Shown: positions 26,979-36,585 of the stretch, piece by piece
Numbering within the stretch: the first letter of the stretch is position 1
How the letters are laid out: each line of letters starts with the position of its first letter
Assembly (NCBI RefSeq): GCF_011761185.1
Contig: NZ_JAAOYM010000001.1
Span: forward strand, 2,542,001-2,606,000
Length of the DNA: 64,000 nucleotides
Source: Saccharomonospora amisosensis
GTDB lineage: Bacteria; Actinomycetota; Actinomycetes; Mycobacteriales; Pseudonocardiaceae
Direction of reading: 5' to 3'
Program-made: the position numbers and the translations under genes
Notes under the pieces: model-generated
What the model was told of the DNA's origin: nothing
The model's input: only the letters and a program-made list of their open reading frames with translations
Database searches by the model: none

Positions 26979-27860
26979 TCAGCCGAGGACGGTGAGCGCC
27001 TCGGGAACGCAGGTCACGGTTACCGGCAGTGTGCCGAGCGGCTCGCCATCGGCGTAGGCGGGCCAGTCGTTGCCCGACAGCGTGACCTGCCTGGCGCGCA
27101 GGGTGCGCACGGCGGGGTGGTTCAGGTGCTTGCCCGTGCGCAGGGTGGGCAGCATCCGGATGAGCTGGCCGCGGCTGGCCCGCCCCACGACGGTCAGATC
27201 GAACAGTCCGTCGTCGGCTCGTGCGGAGGGGCAGATCGGGATACCGCCGCCGTACCACCCGGTGTTGCCTACCGCCACGAGCGTGGCCTCCAGGTCGAGC
27301 CGGTCGGTGTCGGTGGTGACGGTCAACCTTCGCGTCCGAAACGAGGCCAGTTCGGCGACGACGGCGAGGTCGTAGCGGCGCGGCCCGCTGGGCCAACGCA
27401 TCCGGTTCGCGCGCGCGTTGACCGACGCGTCGAACCCGGCGCACAGCACGGTGCTGAACCAGGTGTCGCCGAGCCTGCCGAGATCCATCTTGCGGGTACG
27501 GCCCGCCAGCAGCGCCGCCGCCACGGCATCGACAGCGGCGAGCGGATTGGTCGGCATACCCAGCGCTCGGGCCAGATCGTTACCGGTGCCGGAGGGAATC
27601 ACGCCGAGCGCGATGTCGGTGCCAGCGCAGAACTGCACGGCCTGATGGGCCGCGCCGTCCCCACCGAGCACCACCAGCGCGTCCAGCCCTGCGCCGTGTG
27701 CCTCACGCATCAGGGCGTGCGACTCCTCCACCGTGTTGGCCGCCAGCAGATCCAGCCGGTCGGTGGCGCCACGCAGCCGTGCCGCCACGGTTCCGGCCAC
27801 CCTTGCCGCCGCACCCTTGCCTGAGTCGGGATGCACGGCCAGCGCCACTCGAAGTCCCAT
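26979..27860 (-). CDS. Diacylglycerol/lipid kinase (DagK family)
   Basis: The 293-residue kinase phosphorylates diacylglycerol or a related lipid. The nucleotide-binding GGDGAAHQAV and GVIPSGTGNDLARALGMP motifs are complete, and the C-terminal lobe has the usual KHLNHPAVRTLRAR and ADGEPLG stretches. It begins 6 bp after the tatC stop, so it probably ends the pafB-pafC-(small membrane protein)-tatA-tatC operon. It would act at the inner face of the membrane. Confidence 0.9.
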   Translation of the reverse strand: MGLRVALAVHPDSGKGAAARVAGTVAARLRGATDRLDLLAANTVEESHALMREAHGAGLDALVVLGGDGAAHQAVQFCAGTDIALGVIPSGTGNDLARALGMPTNPLAAVDAVAAALLAGRTRKMDLGRLGDTWFSTVLCAGFDASVNARANRMRWPSGPRRYDLAVVAELASFRTRRLTVTTDTDRLDLEATLVAVGNTGWYGGGIPICPSARADDGLFDLTVVGRASRGQLIRMLPTLRTGKHLNHPAVRTLRARQVTLSGNDWPAYADGEPLGTLPVTVTCVPEALTVLG

Positions 27861-27866
27861 CGGCGG

Positions 27867-28826
27867 CTACGTCACGTCGTCTGTACCGGCGTTGCCGGAC
27901 TGCTTGGCGCGGGGCTCGTCGTCAACGGACGTGGGGGTGTAGTCGAACGGCGCCGCCTCGTCGTCGGCGAGCTGATCCCAGCCCTCCTCGGCCCGGTGCC
28001 GGTCGCGCTTGCGGTCGTGCAGCCTGGTGAGCTGCAGCGCGAACTCGAACAACAGTGTCAGCGCACCCGCGAGCGCGATCATGGAGAACGGGTCGGCTGG
28101 CGTCACGAACGCCGCGAAGACGAACAGGATGAAGATGATCCCGCGACGCCACTTCTTGAGCTGCTCGTAGCGCACCACGCCTACCCGGTTGAGCATCACC
28201 ACCAGCAGTGGCAACTCGAAGCTCACGCCGAAGATCAGCAGCAGCGAGACCACGAACGAGACGTACTTGTCGCCGGTGAACCAGGTGTCGAACGCACCGC
28301 CACCGAAGTTGGTCAGCAGCTCCAGCGCGTGCGGGACCATGAGGTAGGCGAGCACGACACCGAAGGCGAACAGCACGCTGGCGAAGCCGACGAAGGTGAG
28401 GGCGTACTTGCGTTCCTTGGAGTACAGCCCCGGCGCGATGAACGCCCACAACTGGTACAGCCACGCCGGGGCGAATAGCACGGCACCCGCCGTCAGGCCG
28501 ACCTTAAGCTGGATCATGAACGCCTCGAACGGCACCGTCTGCAGCAGCCTGCACGGCGGTTCCTTGGGGAACCGCTGCTCGGGCGGGATAGCGCAGTACG
28601 GGCCGGTGACGAGGTCACCGAGCGACGGGATGGGACCGACCCGGTTGCTGAACCACAGGAAGCCGACGATTCCACCCGCCACGAGCGCGAGCAACGCGAA
28701 GCCCAGCCTGCGGCGGAACTCGTAGATGTGCTCGATCAGCGTCATGGTGCCGTCGGGGTTGTGCCGACGGCTGCGCGCGCGCCGCTTGCTCCCGCGCCGT
28801 TCGCGCTTGTCGGGGGAATCCGCCAC
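27867..28826 (-). CDS. tatC: Sec-independent protein translocase TatC
   Basis: TatC recognises twin-arginine signal peptides and is the core of the export complex. The 319-residue protein has six membrane segments and the family motifs LIEHIYEFRRRL at the start and APAWLYQLWAFIAPGLYSKERKY in the middle. The basic N-terminal extension and the charged C-terminal tail (from about 255) are cytoplasmic. GTG start. tatA lies upstream in the same direction. Confidence 0.97.
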   Translation of the reverse strand: MADSPDKRERRGSKRRARSRRHNPDGTMTLIEHIYEFRRRLGFALLALVAGGIVGFLWFSNRVGPIPSLGDLVTGPYCAIPPEQRFPKEPPCRLLQTVPFEAFMIQLKVGLTAGAVLFAPAWLYQLWAFIAPGLYSKERKYALTFVGFASVLFAFGVVLAYLMVPHALELLTNFGGGAFDTWFTGDKYVSFVVSLLLIFGVSFELPLLVVMLNRVGVVRYEQLKKWRRGIIFILFVFAAFVTPADPFSMIALAGALTLLFEFALQLTRLHDRKRDRHRAEEGWDQLADDEAAPFDYTPTSVDDEPRAKQSGNAGTDDVT

Positions 28827-28876
28827 GGGCAGCTTCCGTTTCTTGTTCGCGGTCGAAGGGTCGGCTCAGGCGGGCG

Positions 28877-29191
28877 CTACTTCTGGGTCTGGTCGAAGCT
28901 GGAAGTGGCCTGCTGCTTCTTGAGCTCGTCCAACTGCCGCTGTAGCTGCTCCACCTGGGTGTCGGTGTTCACCTGTGCGGACTGGGGCAGCTGCCTGGTC
29001 TCCGGCTCGGTTGCCTGGTTGGTCTGCGTGGCCGCCTCACCGGACTCGCCACGCATGTCCTTGGTCTCGGCCTTGAAGATCTTCATCGACTTGCCGATCG
29101 ACCGCGCGGCGTCCGGCAGCCGCTTGGCACCGAACAGCAACACCACAACAAGGACCAGGATGATCAAGTGCCACGGCTGCAAAGCATTCAT
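28877..29191 (-). CDS. tatA: Twin-arginine translocase subunit TatA
   Basis: The 104-residue protein has the short N-terminal membrane helix ([14 protein letters not shown]), hinge [21 protein letters not shown] with the conserved Phe-Gly, an amphipathic helix, and a Gln-rich tail (about 70-100) with coiled-coil character. GGAGG is 6 nt before the ATG. It forms the channel-lining oligomer of the Tat system. Confidence 0.96.
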   Translation of the reverse strand: MNALQPWHLIILVLVVVLLFGAKRLPDAARSIGKSMKIFKAETKDMRGESGEAATQTNQATEPETRQLPQSAQVNTDTQVEQLQRQLDELKKQQATSSFDQTQK

Positions 29192-29243
29192 CGGTGGCCT
29201 CCTCACTCGTTCAGGGTCGATCGTACTTACTCGCGGTCGCGGA

Positions 29244-29450
29244 TCAATGCGTTCGGCGGCGCCGACCCCCCACGGCGACCCGGAGTGCAGCCCACCGTGC
29301 GCGCAGCAGCCCGAGGTGATCGCGCGTACTCGTAGACACCATGCTGGCCGTGTCGCCATACCCGCGCAAGAGTCTGGCTACACGCGTTCCCAGAATTCCG
29401 AGTACTGCGATCCCGATGACGACGAGCACGATGCTCAGCTCGTAGAACAC
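29244..29450 (-). CDS. Small single-pass membrane protein between pafC and tatA
   Basis: The 68-residue product has one N-terminal membrane helix ([17 protein letters not shown]) and a basic tail ending GGRRRRTH. No family is recognised. The GTG at 29450 follows TAGGCT (29458-29463) by 7 nt; the -10 box overlaps the pafC stop codon. Its place directly upstream of tatA suggests a role with the membrane or the Tat system, but that is only position. Confidence 0.6.
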   Translation of the reverse strand: MFYELSIVLVVIGIAVLGILGTRVARLLRGYGDTASMVSTSTRDHLGLLRARWAALRVAVGGRRRRTH

Positions 29451-29460
29451 GGTAGGAAGC

Positions 29461-30441
29461 CTACTGGTTCAAAGTGACGGGAAGATGACGTGCTCGCGCC
29501 AGCGCGTCGGCGGCTCGCTTGCGTACGGCTTGCGCCAGAGTCGGCGGCTTCTCCACCGTCAGCTGCCCTCCGAGCCGCAACACCAGCCGCACCAGCCACG
29601 ACTCGTCGCCGTAGCGCATCCGCACCCGCAGCCTCCCGCCCTCGAGCTCGGCCAGTTCCTCGCACGGGTAGTACTCCGCGACCCACCGCGCGTCCGGTGC
29701 CAGCACCAGCTCGGCTTCTGGATAGTCCGGTCGGGGCGAGAACACGCCCTTGGTGAGGTCGGTCGGCTCGGCACCGCGCGGCGGCGCGGCGGGTTCGGGC
29801 AGGACCACCAACTCGTCGACCCGGTCGAGCCGGAACAGCCGTACCGCGTTCGCGCGGCGACACCACGCCTCCAGGTAGCCGACCCCCTGCACGATCAGCA
29901 GTCGCATCGGGTCCACGGTGCGTTCGGTGATCTCGTCCTTGGATGCGGTGTAGTACCGCATCCGCAGCGCCCGGCCTGCCTGCAGCGCCTCGCGCATCTT
30001 CTCGCGGGTGCGGGCGGTGTGCCGGGCTTCCCGGACCCCGTGGCCGACCACAACGCCGGACGGCTGCGCGTCACCGGCGGCCGCTTCGATCTTCGCGATC
30101 GCCCTGTGCACCGCCTCGGTGTCGACCACACCAGGAGTCTCGGCCAGCGCCTTCAGCGCGATCACCAACGCGCTGGCCTCGCCGCCGGTCAGCCGCAGCG
30201 GCCTGCGCATGCCCGCGTCGAAGGTGACCGAGACGGTATCGCCATCGAAGGACAGGTCGATGAGGTCGCCGGGACCGTAGCCCGGCAACCCACACATCCA
30301 CAGCAGCTCCAGATCCTTGCGTAGCTGCTTGGCGCTGACATCGAAGTCCTGCGCGGCCTCCGCGATCCGGATACCTGGCCTGGCCAGCAGGTAGGGCACC
30401 AGAGCCAGCAGTCGCGGCAGCCGCTCGGCCGAACCGCTCAT
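29461..30441 (-). CDS. pafC: WYL-domain transcriptional regulator PafC
   Basis: The 326-residue regulator has an N-terminal winged helix (RLLALVPYLLARPGIRIAEAAQDFDVSAKQLRKDLELL), a central WYL domain (LRMRYYTASKDEITERTVDPMRLL, then YLEAWCRRANAVRLFRLDR) and a WCX-type C-terminus. PafB and PafC act together, as shown in mycobacteria, to turn on RecA-independent DNA-damage genes. Its ATG overlaps the pafB stop (ATGA at 30438-30441), so translation is coupled. Confidence 0.95.
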   Translation of the reverse strand: MSGSAERLPRLLALVPYLLARPGIRIAEAAQDFDVSAKQLRKDLELLWMCGLPGYGPGDLIDLSFDGDTVSVTFDAGMRRPLRLTGGEASALVIALKALAETPGVVDTEAVHRAIAKIEAAAGDAQPSGVVVGHGVREARHTARTREKMREALQAGRALRMRYYTASKDEITERTVDPMRLLIVQGVGYLEAWCRRANAVRLFRLDRVDELVVLPEPAAPPRGAEPTDLTKGVFSPRPDYPEAELVLAPDARWVAEYYPCEELAELEGGRLRVRMRYGDESWLVRLVLRLGGQLTVEKPPTLAQAVRKRAADALARARHLPVTLNQ

Positions 30442-31421
30442 GCCGACACCCCCTGCGCCACCCGCTCCAACCGGTCGGTGACCGCCTTGGCCAGCACGTC
30501 CGGTTCCAGCACGAGCACATCCGGCCCGTATCCGGCGATCCAGTCGGCCGCGCCTTCCGGGTAGTACAGGTCGATCTCGACAATGTCGCCGTCGGTGTCG
30601 TCCACAGCCATCCGGTCGAGCACAGTGGCGCGCCTGCGCACACCCGCCGCACGCCCGTCGGCCAGCCACAGCCGCGCCTTGGCCACCGGCGAACGGTCGT
30701 GGTCACGCTCACCCGAGCCCGCCACGAACTCCAGCAGATCCACATCGGGTGGCCTGCGCACCGTCGAAGGAGCCCCCAACGTGCGGACCTGACCGGTGAT
30801 CCGCGACAGCCGGAAGCAGCGCGGAGCGTCGCGGTCGCGGTCGTAGCCCACGACGTACCAGCGCGCCCGCCAGGACACCACACCCCACGGTTCCAGCGTG
30901 CGTGGGCGGCGCTCCGGTGATCCCGACCGCCGGTAGTCGAAGCGCACCACCTGTCCCTGCTGCACCGCCGAGAGCAGCGGAGCGAACGCGGGCTCGGTGT
31001 GCACCCGCTGCTCGACGATCGGCGGCGCGTTCTCGTCCACCTCGACACCCGCGGCACGCAGCTTGACCAGTGCACCCTGCGCCTGCCCTGTCAGTTCGGG
31101 CGAATCCCACAGCCGCACCGCCAGCGCGACGGCGGCGGCCTCGTCCGGCGCCAGCTCGATCTCACCGAGCTCGTAGTCGCGGCGAGCGATGCGGTAGCCC
31201 TCCACCGGGTCGAAGGCGGAGTTGCGCCCGGTCTCCAGCGGGATACCGAGTTCACGCAGTTCGGTCTTGTCCCGCTCGAACATCCGGGAGAACGCCTCGT
31301 CGGTCGCGGCGTCGGAGTACCCGGGCACAATGCCGCGAATCCGCTCGGCGGTCAGATACTGCCGAGTGGACAACAGAGCGAGTACCAGGTTGACCAGGCG
31401 CTCAGCACGCGCGGTGGACAC
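30438..31421 (-). CDS. pafB: WYL-domain transcriptional regulator PafB
   Basis: The 327-residue partner of PafC has a winged-helix N-terminus (RLVNLVLALLSTRQYLTAERI), a WYL domain (RFDYRRSGSPERRPRTLEPWGVVSWRARWYVVGYDRDR) and a C-terminal WCX module. It starts at GTG, 7 nt after TAAGGT (31429-31434), so a leaderless transcript is likely. In mycobacteria it is named for its location near pafA rather than for a role in pupylation. Confidence 0.95.
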   Translation of the reverse strand: MSTARAERLVNLVLALLSTRQYLTAERIRGIVPGYSDAATDEAFSRMFERDKTELRELGIPLETGRNSAFDPVEGYRIARRDYELGEIELAPDEAAAVALAVRLWDSPELTGQAQGALVKLRAAGVEVDENAPPIVEQRVHTEPAFAPLLSAVQQGQVVRFDYRRSGSPERRPRTLEPWGVVSWRARWYVVGYDRDRDAPRCFRLSRITGQVRTLGAPSTVRRPPDVDLLEFVAGSGERDHDRSPVAKARLWLADGRAAGVRRRATVLDRMAVDDTDGDIVEIDLYYPEGAADWIAGYGPDVLVLEPDVLAKAVTDRLERVAQGVSA

Positions 31422-31514
31422 CCTGCCAACCTTAGCTCCCGGGCCGCGCCGTTTCCTCGCAGGTAGGCCACCGTGGCGCGGGTCGCCGGGCCGCAGGCAC
31501 CCGCGCCGTGCCTG

Positions 31515-32873
31515 TCACAGCGAGTTGATCAGGCGCTCCACACGCTCGTCGACCGACCGGAACGGGTCCTTGCACAGCACGGTGCGCTGGGCCTGGTCGT
31601 TGAGCTTCAGATGCACCCAGTCCACCGTGAAGTCGCGACCGGCCTGCTGCGCGGCGGCGATGAAGTCGCCCCGCAGCTTCGCGCGTGTGGTCTGCGGCGG
31701 GGTGTCCTTGGCCAGCTCGATCTCACCGTCGTCGGTCACCCGCTTGACCATGCCCTTGCGCTGCAGCAGGTCGAACACGCCCCTACCCCTGCGAATGTCG
31801 TGGTAGGCCAGGTCCAGCTGCGCGACCCTCGGGTCGGAAAGGTCGAGGTTGTTCTTGCTGCGGTAGCGCTCGACAAGACGATGCTTGATCGCCCAGTCGA
31901 TCTCGGTGTCGATCTTGGAGAAGTCCTGCTGTTCAACCGCGTCCAGCGCGCGGCCCCACAGCTCCACCACCCGCTCGGCGGTCGGGCCCGAACCGTTGGT
32001 CTCCACATGCCGCACCGCGCGGGCGTGGTACTCGCGCTGGATCTCCAGCGCCGAGGCCTCCCTGCCACCCGCCAGCCGCACCTGGCGCCTTCCGGTGAGG
32101 TCATGGCTGATCTCGCGGATCGCGCGGATCGGGTTGTCGAGGGTGAAGTCGCGGAACTGCACCCCCTGCTCGATCATCTCCAGCACCAGGTTGGCCGAAC
32201 CGACCTTCAGCAGCGTTGTCGGCTCCGCCATGTTCGAGTCGCCCACGATGACGTGCAGCCTGCGATAACGCTCAGCGTCGGCATGCGGCTCGTCGCGGGT
32301 GTTGATGATCGGCCGGGACCGAGTAGTGGCACTGGACACGCCTTCCCAGATGTGCTCGGCGCGCTGCGAAAGGCAGTACACCGCACCACGGGGTGTTTGC
32401 AGCACCTTGCCCGCACCGGAGATGAGCTGACGCGTGACCAGGAACGGCAACAGCACGTCGGCGATCCGCGAAAACTCACCCGCACGGGTTACCAGGTAGT
32501 TCTCGTGGCAGCCGTAGGAGTTGCCTGCCGAGTCGGTGTTGTTCTTGAACAGGAAGATGTCGCCGCCGATGCCCTCGTCGGCGAGCCTTCGCTCGGCATC
32601 GACGAGCAGATCCTCCAGGATCCGCTCCCCTGCCTTGTCGTGCGTGACAAGCTGCGTCAGGTCGTCACACTCGGCGGTGGCGTACTCGGGGTGCGAGCCG
32701 ACATCCAGGTAGAGCCGGGAACCGTTGGACAGAAAAACGTTCGAGGACCGACCCCACGACACCACTCGCCGAAACAGGTAGCGCGCCACTTCGTCGGGAG
32801 ACAACCTGCGCTGCCCATGGAAGGTGCAGGTAACCCCGAACTCGGTTTCGATCCCAAAGATCCGCCGCTGCAT
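31515..32873 (-). CDS. pafA: Pup-protein ligase PafA
   Basis: PafA attaches the C-terminal glutamate of Pup to lysines of target proteins. The 452-residue enzyme keeps the glutamine-synthetase-like active site: E9 in [11 protein letters not shown] and D57 in [10 protein letters not shown], the residues needed for ATP/Mg binding and catalysis. [18 protein letters not shown] and [19 protein letters not shown] are strongly conserved. The ATG follows TACCCT (32880-32885) by 6 nt. It is the first gene of its strand block, divergent from the PAP2-DAGK gene. Confidence 0.98.
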   Translation of the reverse strand: MQRRIFGIETEFGVTCTFHGQRRLSPDEVARYLFRRVVSWGRSSNVFLSNGSRLYLDVGSHPEYATAECDDLTQLVTHDKAGERILEDLLVDAERRLADEGIGGDIFLFKNNTDSAGNSYGCHENYLVTRAGEFSRIADVLLPFLVTRQLISGAGKVLQTPRGAVYCLSQRAEHIWEGVSSATTRSRPIINTRDEPHADAERYRRLHVIVGDSNMAEPTTLLKVGSANLVLEMIEQGVQFRDFTLDNPIRAIREISHDLTGRRQVRLAGGREASALEIQREYHARAVRHVETNGSGPTAERVVELWGRALDAVEQQDFSKIDTEIDWAIKHRLVERYRSKNNLDLSDPRVAQLDLAYHDIRRGRGVFDLLQRKGMVKRVTDDGEIELAKDTPPQTTRAKLRGDFIAAAQQAGRDFTVDWVHLKLNDQAQRTVLCKDPFRSVDERVERLINSL

Positions 32874-32962
32874 CCTTCAAGGGTATGCGCTAACCGGCCC
32901 ACCACGACCAACGAATCCGGCGTCGAAACGGTGTCAGTACCCAACGGCTACCGTGGACCACC

Positions 32963-34480
32963 GTGCCGGACCCAGTGCCCAACTCGCTGCCCAACTCGCT
33001 GCCGAGAACCTTACGCCAGGTAGGCGCGCGCGACCGCGCCCTCGTCGCGCGCAGCGCATCCCTGCCCGCATCCCCCGCCGACGCGCTGCTGCGCACCCTC
33101 AGCCGCTCCGCGAACAAGGGACGCCTGTGGTGGACCGTCGCCGCCGCGCTCGCCACCCGCAAGGGCGCCCCACGGCGCGGCGCCCTGCGCGGCCTCGCAG
33201 CCGTGGCGGGTGCCAGCGTCGCCGCCAACCTCATCGCAAAGCCACTGTTCCCCCGCCGCAGACCGGCCGCCGAACTGGTCCCCGAACCTCGCAGGCTGGT
33301 CAAGCGACCGACCTCGTCATCGTTTCCCTCCGGGCACGCCGCCTCGGCCGCCGCGTTCGTGACCTCGGTGGCCATGGAGGCACCGTCACTGGGCCTCGCG
33401 CTGGCCCCCGCCGGCGCTGCGGTGTCCTACTCCCGCATGCACACCGGCGTGCACTGGCCCAGCGACATCGGGGCAGGAATGCTCATCGGCGTCGCCGCCG
33501 CGCTCGCCACCCGGCACTGGTGGCCGCTGCACCCGGACACCCCCGCCCGCACCGCACACCGGGCCCACGCCCCCGTGATGCGCGACGGCGAGGACATGCT
33601 CGCCGTGGTCAATCCCGGTTCCGGTGACGCCGCCAACGACCCCACCGACCAGGTCCGCTACGCCTGGCCCAAGGCCACCCTGCTCTACCCCGACCCCGGC
33701 TCCGACATCCGCACCCAGCTCGAAACCGAGATCCGGCGCGCCGACGGCCGGGTGCGCGCGCTCGGAGTCGCGGGCGGCGACGGGACCGTCGCCGCCGTCG
33801 CCTCGGTCGCCGCCGACTACGACCTACCGCTCGCGCTGATTCCCGCGGGAACCCTCAACCACTTCGCCCGCGACGTCGGCGTACGCGCCATGCGAGACGC
33901 CGACGCGGCGACCGAAGCTGGCTCCGCCGTGGGCATCGACCTCGGCGAGGTCGAGGTCTCCGGCGCGGGCGCCACCAGCCGCCGCTGGTTCGTCAACACC
34001 GCCAGCCTCGGCGGCTACCCGGAAATGGTGCGCCTGCGGGAGAAGATCCAGCAGCGCCACCCCAAGTGGCCCGCCGCCGTCATCGCGCTGATCCGCACCC
34101 TGCGCCGCGCCAGGCCGCTGCGGGTTCAGCTCGAAGGCAAACCCATGACCCTCTGGATGATCTTCGTCGGCAACGGCACCTACGCGCCGAGGGGCTTCGG
34201 TCCCTCACGCAGGCCCGCGCTCGACACCGGCCTGCTCGACGTGCGGTTCCTGCGCGCCGACCTGCCGTACTCGCGGGCGCGGTTCGTGCTGGCCGTGTTG
34301 ACGAACACGCTCACCACCAGCCATGTCTACCGCCAGGTCGACCTGCCCTCGCTCGATGTCGAACTGCTCGACGGAAACCGCAGGCTCGCCACCGACGGCG
34401 AGGTCGGACCACTGGGCCGCAGGTTTCGGTTCCACTCCCGACCGAGCGCGTTGACGATCTACCGGCTGCCGGACAGGTGA
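32963..34480 (+). CDS. Bifunctional PAP2 phosphatase / diacylglycerol-kinase-like fusion
   Basis: The 505-residue protein joins an N-terminal PAP2 phosphatase (about 40-190) with the three motifs KPLFPRRRP, SSFPSGHAAS and SRMHTGVHWPSDIGAG, to a C-terminal DAGK domain (about 210-505) with GVAGGDGTVAAVASV. Together they could recycle a lipid or polyprenyl phosphate at the membrane. The GTG follows TACCGT (32949-32954) by 8 nt. Residues 6-13 come from a duplicated 12-nt unit. It sits between divergent pafA and convergent prcA, splitting the proteasome block. Confidence 0.88.
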   Translation: MPDPVPNSLPNSLPRTLRQVGARDRALVARSASLPASPADALLRTLSRSANKGRLWWTVAAALATRKGAPRRGALRGLAAVAGASVAANLIAKPLFPRRRPAAELVPEPRRLVKRPTSSSFPSGHAASAAAFVTSVAMEAPSLGLALAPAGAAVSYSRMHTGVHWPSDIGAGMLIGVAAALATRHWWPLHPDTPARTAHRAHAPVMRDGEDMLAVVNPGSGDAANDPTDQVRYAWPKATLLYPDPGSDIRTQLETEIRRADGRVRALGVAGGDGTVAAVASVAADYDLPLALIPAGTLNHFARDVGVRAMRDADAATEAGSAVGIDLGEVEVSGAGATSRRWFVNTASLGGYPEMVRLREKIQQRHPKWPAAVIALIRTLRRARPLRVQLEGKPMTLWMIFVGNGTYAPRGFGPSRRPALDTGLLDVRFLRADLPYSRARFVLAVLTNTLTTSHVYRQVDLPSLDVELLDGNRRLATDGEVGPLGRRFRFHSRPSALTIYRLPDR

Positions 34481-34481
34481 C

Positions 34482-35294
34482 TCAGGCCTGCGACGGGCCG
34501 GACTCGCCGGAAGCCTGCCCGTTGCCGTTACCGCCCTGGTCCTCGGCGGGCCGCTGCCCGTTACCGTCCTCGCCCTTGGCGGGCTCCGCCGGGCCCGGCA
34601 TCAACGCGTCCAGCGCGGCGCCGGTGATACGCCGGAACTTGCGGCCTGGCCGCTCCCTGTCCAGCACGGCGACCTCGAGCTTGCCCGGCTCGCCCTCGCC
34701 GTTACCGGTCGCACCCGGCGTGGCAGGGGCCCGCAACGCTTCCACCGCGACCCGCAGCGCGTCGGCCAGTTCCATGCCGTCGGAGAACGCGTCCTTCAGC
34801 CTGGAGTTGATCGTGTCAGCCTGACCGCCCATCACCACGAACTTCGGCTCGTCCATCACGATCGAGCCGTCGTAGGTCAGCCGGTACAGCTCGTCCTCGT
34901 CCGAGGTCGCCCCCACCTGCGCGACACAGATCTCCACCTCGAACGGCTTGAGTTGCTCGGTGAAGATCGTGCTCAGCGTCTGGGCGTACACGTTGGCCAG
35001 CGCCCTGGCGTTCACATCACGCCGGTCGTACTGGTAACCCTGCAGGTCCACGTGCCGGATACCGCCCCTGCGCAGGCTCTCGAACTCGCTGTAGCGGCCC
35101 ACCGCGGCGAACCCGATCCGGTCGTAGATCTCCGAGACCTTGTGCAGCGTCGGCGACGGGTTCTCCGCGACGAACAACACGCCGCCCCGGTACTTGAGCA
35201 CGACGACGCTTCGTCCACGGGCGATGCCCTTACGGGCGAGCTCGGAACGCTCACGCATCAACTGCTCGGGTGAGGCGTACAGCGGCATCGTCAC
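34482..35294 (-). CDS. prcA: 20S proteasome alpha subunit
   Basis: The 270-residue alpha subunit forms the outer rings and gate. The GTG at 35294 gives [20 protein letters not shown], aligning residue for residue with mycobacterial PrcA; the ATG at 35288 is two codons shorter. [20 protein letters not shown] and [27 protein letters not shown] are diagnostic. The tail after residue 230 is Gly/Glu/Pro-rich and disordered. It follows prcB by 73 bp. Its stop is 1 bp from that of the convergent PAP2-DAGK gene. Confidence 0.97.
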   Translation of the reverse strand: MTMPLYASPEQLMRERSELARKGIARGRSVVVLKYRGGVLFVAENPSPTLHKVSEIYDRIGFAAVGRYSEFESLRRGGIRHVDLQGYQYDRRDVNARALANVYAQTLSTIFTEQLKPFEVEICVAQVGATSDEDELYRLTYDGSIVMDEPKFVVMGGQADTINSRLKDAFSDGMELADALRVAVEALRAPATPGATGNGEGEPGKLEVAVLDRERPGRKFRRITGAALDALMPGPAEPAKGEDGNGQRPAEDQGGNGNGQASGESGPSQA

Positions 35295-35367
35295 TGGAGT
35301 TGGCTCCGCTCTGCTCGTCTGGTCAGTGTCATCAACGTCATCAACGCTGTCATCAACGGTCCGAAAG

Positions 35368-36228
35368 TCAGCCGAGCCGCCCCGGCCGCTCGGACCTGCT
35401 CTCCACCACGGCCCGCGCGATTGTCGCGGTCTCCTCATCCGGCGTCTTCACGGCGCCATGCTCGGCCGTGATCGTGACCACCGTCGGGTAGATGTTGCGC
35501 ACCAGGTCGGGCCCGCCCGTGGCGGTGTCGTCGTCGGCCGCGTCGTAGAGCGCCTCCACCGCCGCGCGGGTGGCCGCCTCGGCGTCGGCATCGGGATCGT
35601 AGAGCTTCTTCAACGACGACTTGGCCAGTACCGACCCCGACCCCACGGCGTGGTAGCCGGCCGTCTCCTCGTACCGGCCACCGGTCACGTCGAACGACAC
35701 GATCCTGCCCGCACGCTTGGGGTCGGCGGAATCGATGTCGTAGCCGACGAACAGCGGCAGCACCGCCAGACCGGCCAGCGCGACGTCGAGGTTGCCCTTG
35801 ACCATGTTCGCCAGCTTGTTCGCCTTACCGTCCAGCGAAAGCGAAACACCTTCGATCTTCTCGTAGTGGGCCAGCTCCACCGTGTAGAGCCGGACGAGTT
35901 CCAGCGCGATACCGGCGGTGCCCGCGATGCCGACCGCGGAGTACGCGTCGGTGACGTAGACCTTCTCCAGGTCCCGTGTGGCGATCATGTTGCCGGTGGT
36001 GGCCCTGCGGTCACCGGCGATCAGCACGCCGCCGCTGAACGTAGCGGCGACGATGGTCGTGCCGTGCGGCGGCTCGATGGCGCTGCCCGGCGCCAGCACA
36101 CCGTCCGGCTTCTTGCTCGGCAGCAGTTCAGGAGCCTGCGCCCTCAGAAAATCGGCGAACGACGACGTTGTCGACGACAGGTAGGCAGCGGGCAGCGCGA
36201 AGCCCGAGTTGCGCGGAGTGTGTTCCAT
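35368..36228 (-). CDS. prcB: 20S proteasome beta subunit
   Basis: The 286-residue beta subunit has a 56-residue propeptide and the cleavage site G56-T57 ([13 protein letters not shown]); Thr57 becomes the N-terminal nucleophile of the mature protease. GDRRATTG and [17 protein letters not shown] are conserved. It belongs to the pup-prcB-prcA operon, 74 bp after pup. Confidence 0.98.
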   Translation of the reverse strand: MEHTPRNSGFALPAAYLSSTTSSFADFLRAQAPELLPSKKPDGVLAPGSAIEPPHGTTIVAATFSGGVLIAGDRRATTGNMIATRDLEKVYVTDAYSAVGIAGTAGIALELVRLYTVELAHYEKIEGVSLSLDGKANKLANMVKGNLDVALAGLAVLPLFVGYDIDSADPKRAGRIVSFDVTGGRYEETAGYHAVGSGSVLAKSSLKKLYDPDADAEAATRAAVEALYDAADDDTATGGPDLVRNIYPTVVTITAEHGAVKTPDEETATIARAVVESRSERPGRLG

Positions 36229-36302
36229 GCGTGCTCGTAGTTCCCATCGACGAGGCGGACGACAGTGCGGTCAGAAAGCTTATGGGATGGCGTCTTTCGA
36301 CC

Positions 36303-36497
36303 CTACTGCCCGCCCTTTTGCACGTAGGCACGCACGAAGTCCTCGGCGTTCTCCTCCAGCACGTCGTCGATCTCGTCGAGGATCGTGTCCACGTCCTCGC
36401 CGAGCTTCTCGCGGCGTTCCTGGCCGGCAGGCGCACCAGCCTCGACATCGTCGTCGGAGTCGCCGCCACCGTGCTTTTCAACCTTCTCCTGAGCCAT
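36303..36497 (-). CDS. pup: Prokaryotic ubiquitin-like protein Pup
   Basis: The 64-residue, highly acidic and largely disordered tag protein ends in Gly-Gly-Gln. Dop must deamidate the final Gln to Glu before PafA can ligate it. The Mpa-binding helix is DTILDEIDDVLEENAEDFV. GGGAGG lies 6 nt before the ATG. It lies 88 bp downstream of dop and 74 bp upstream of prcB. Confidence 0.98.
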   Translation of the reverse strand: MAQEKVEKHGGGDSDDDVEAGAPAGQERREKLGEDVDTILDEIDDVLEENAEDFVRAYVQKGGQ

Positions 36498-36585
36498 GCT
36501 CGCCTCCCGGTGTGGCCGTTGGCCTCTAGACTACCCAGACCTACCCGCATTCGGGGGTTCGGTGATCCTCCGGTGATCTTCACAC

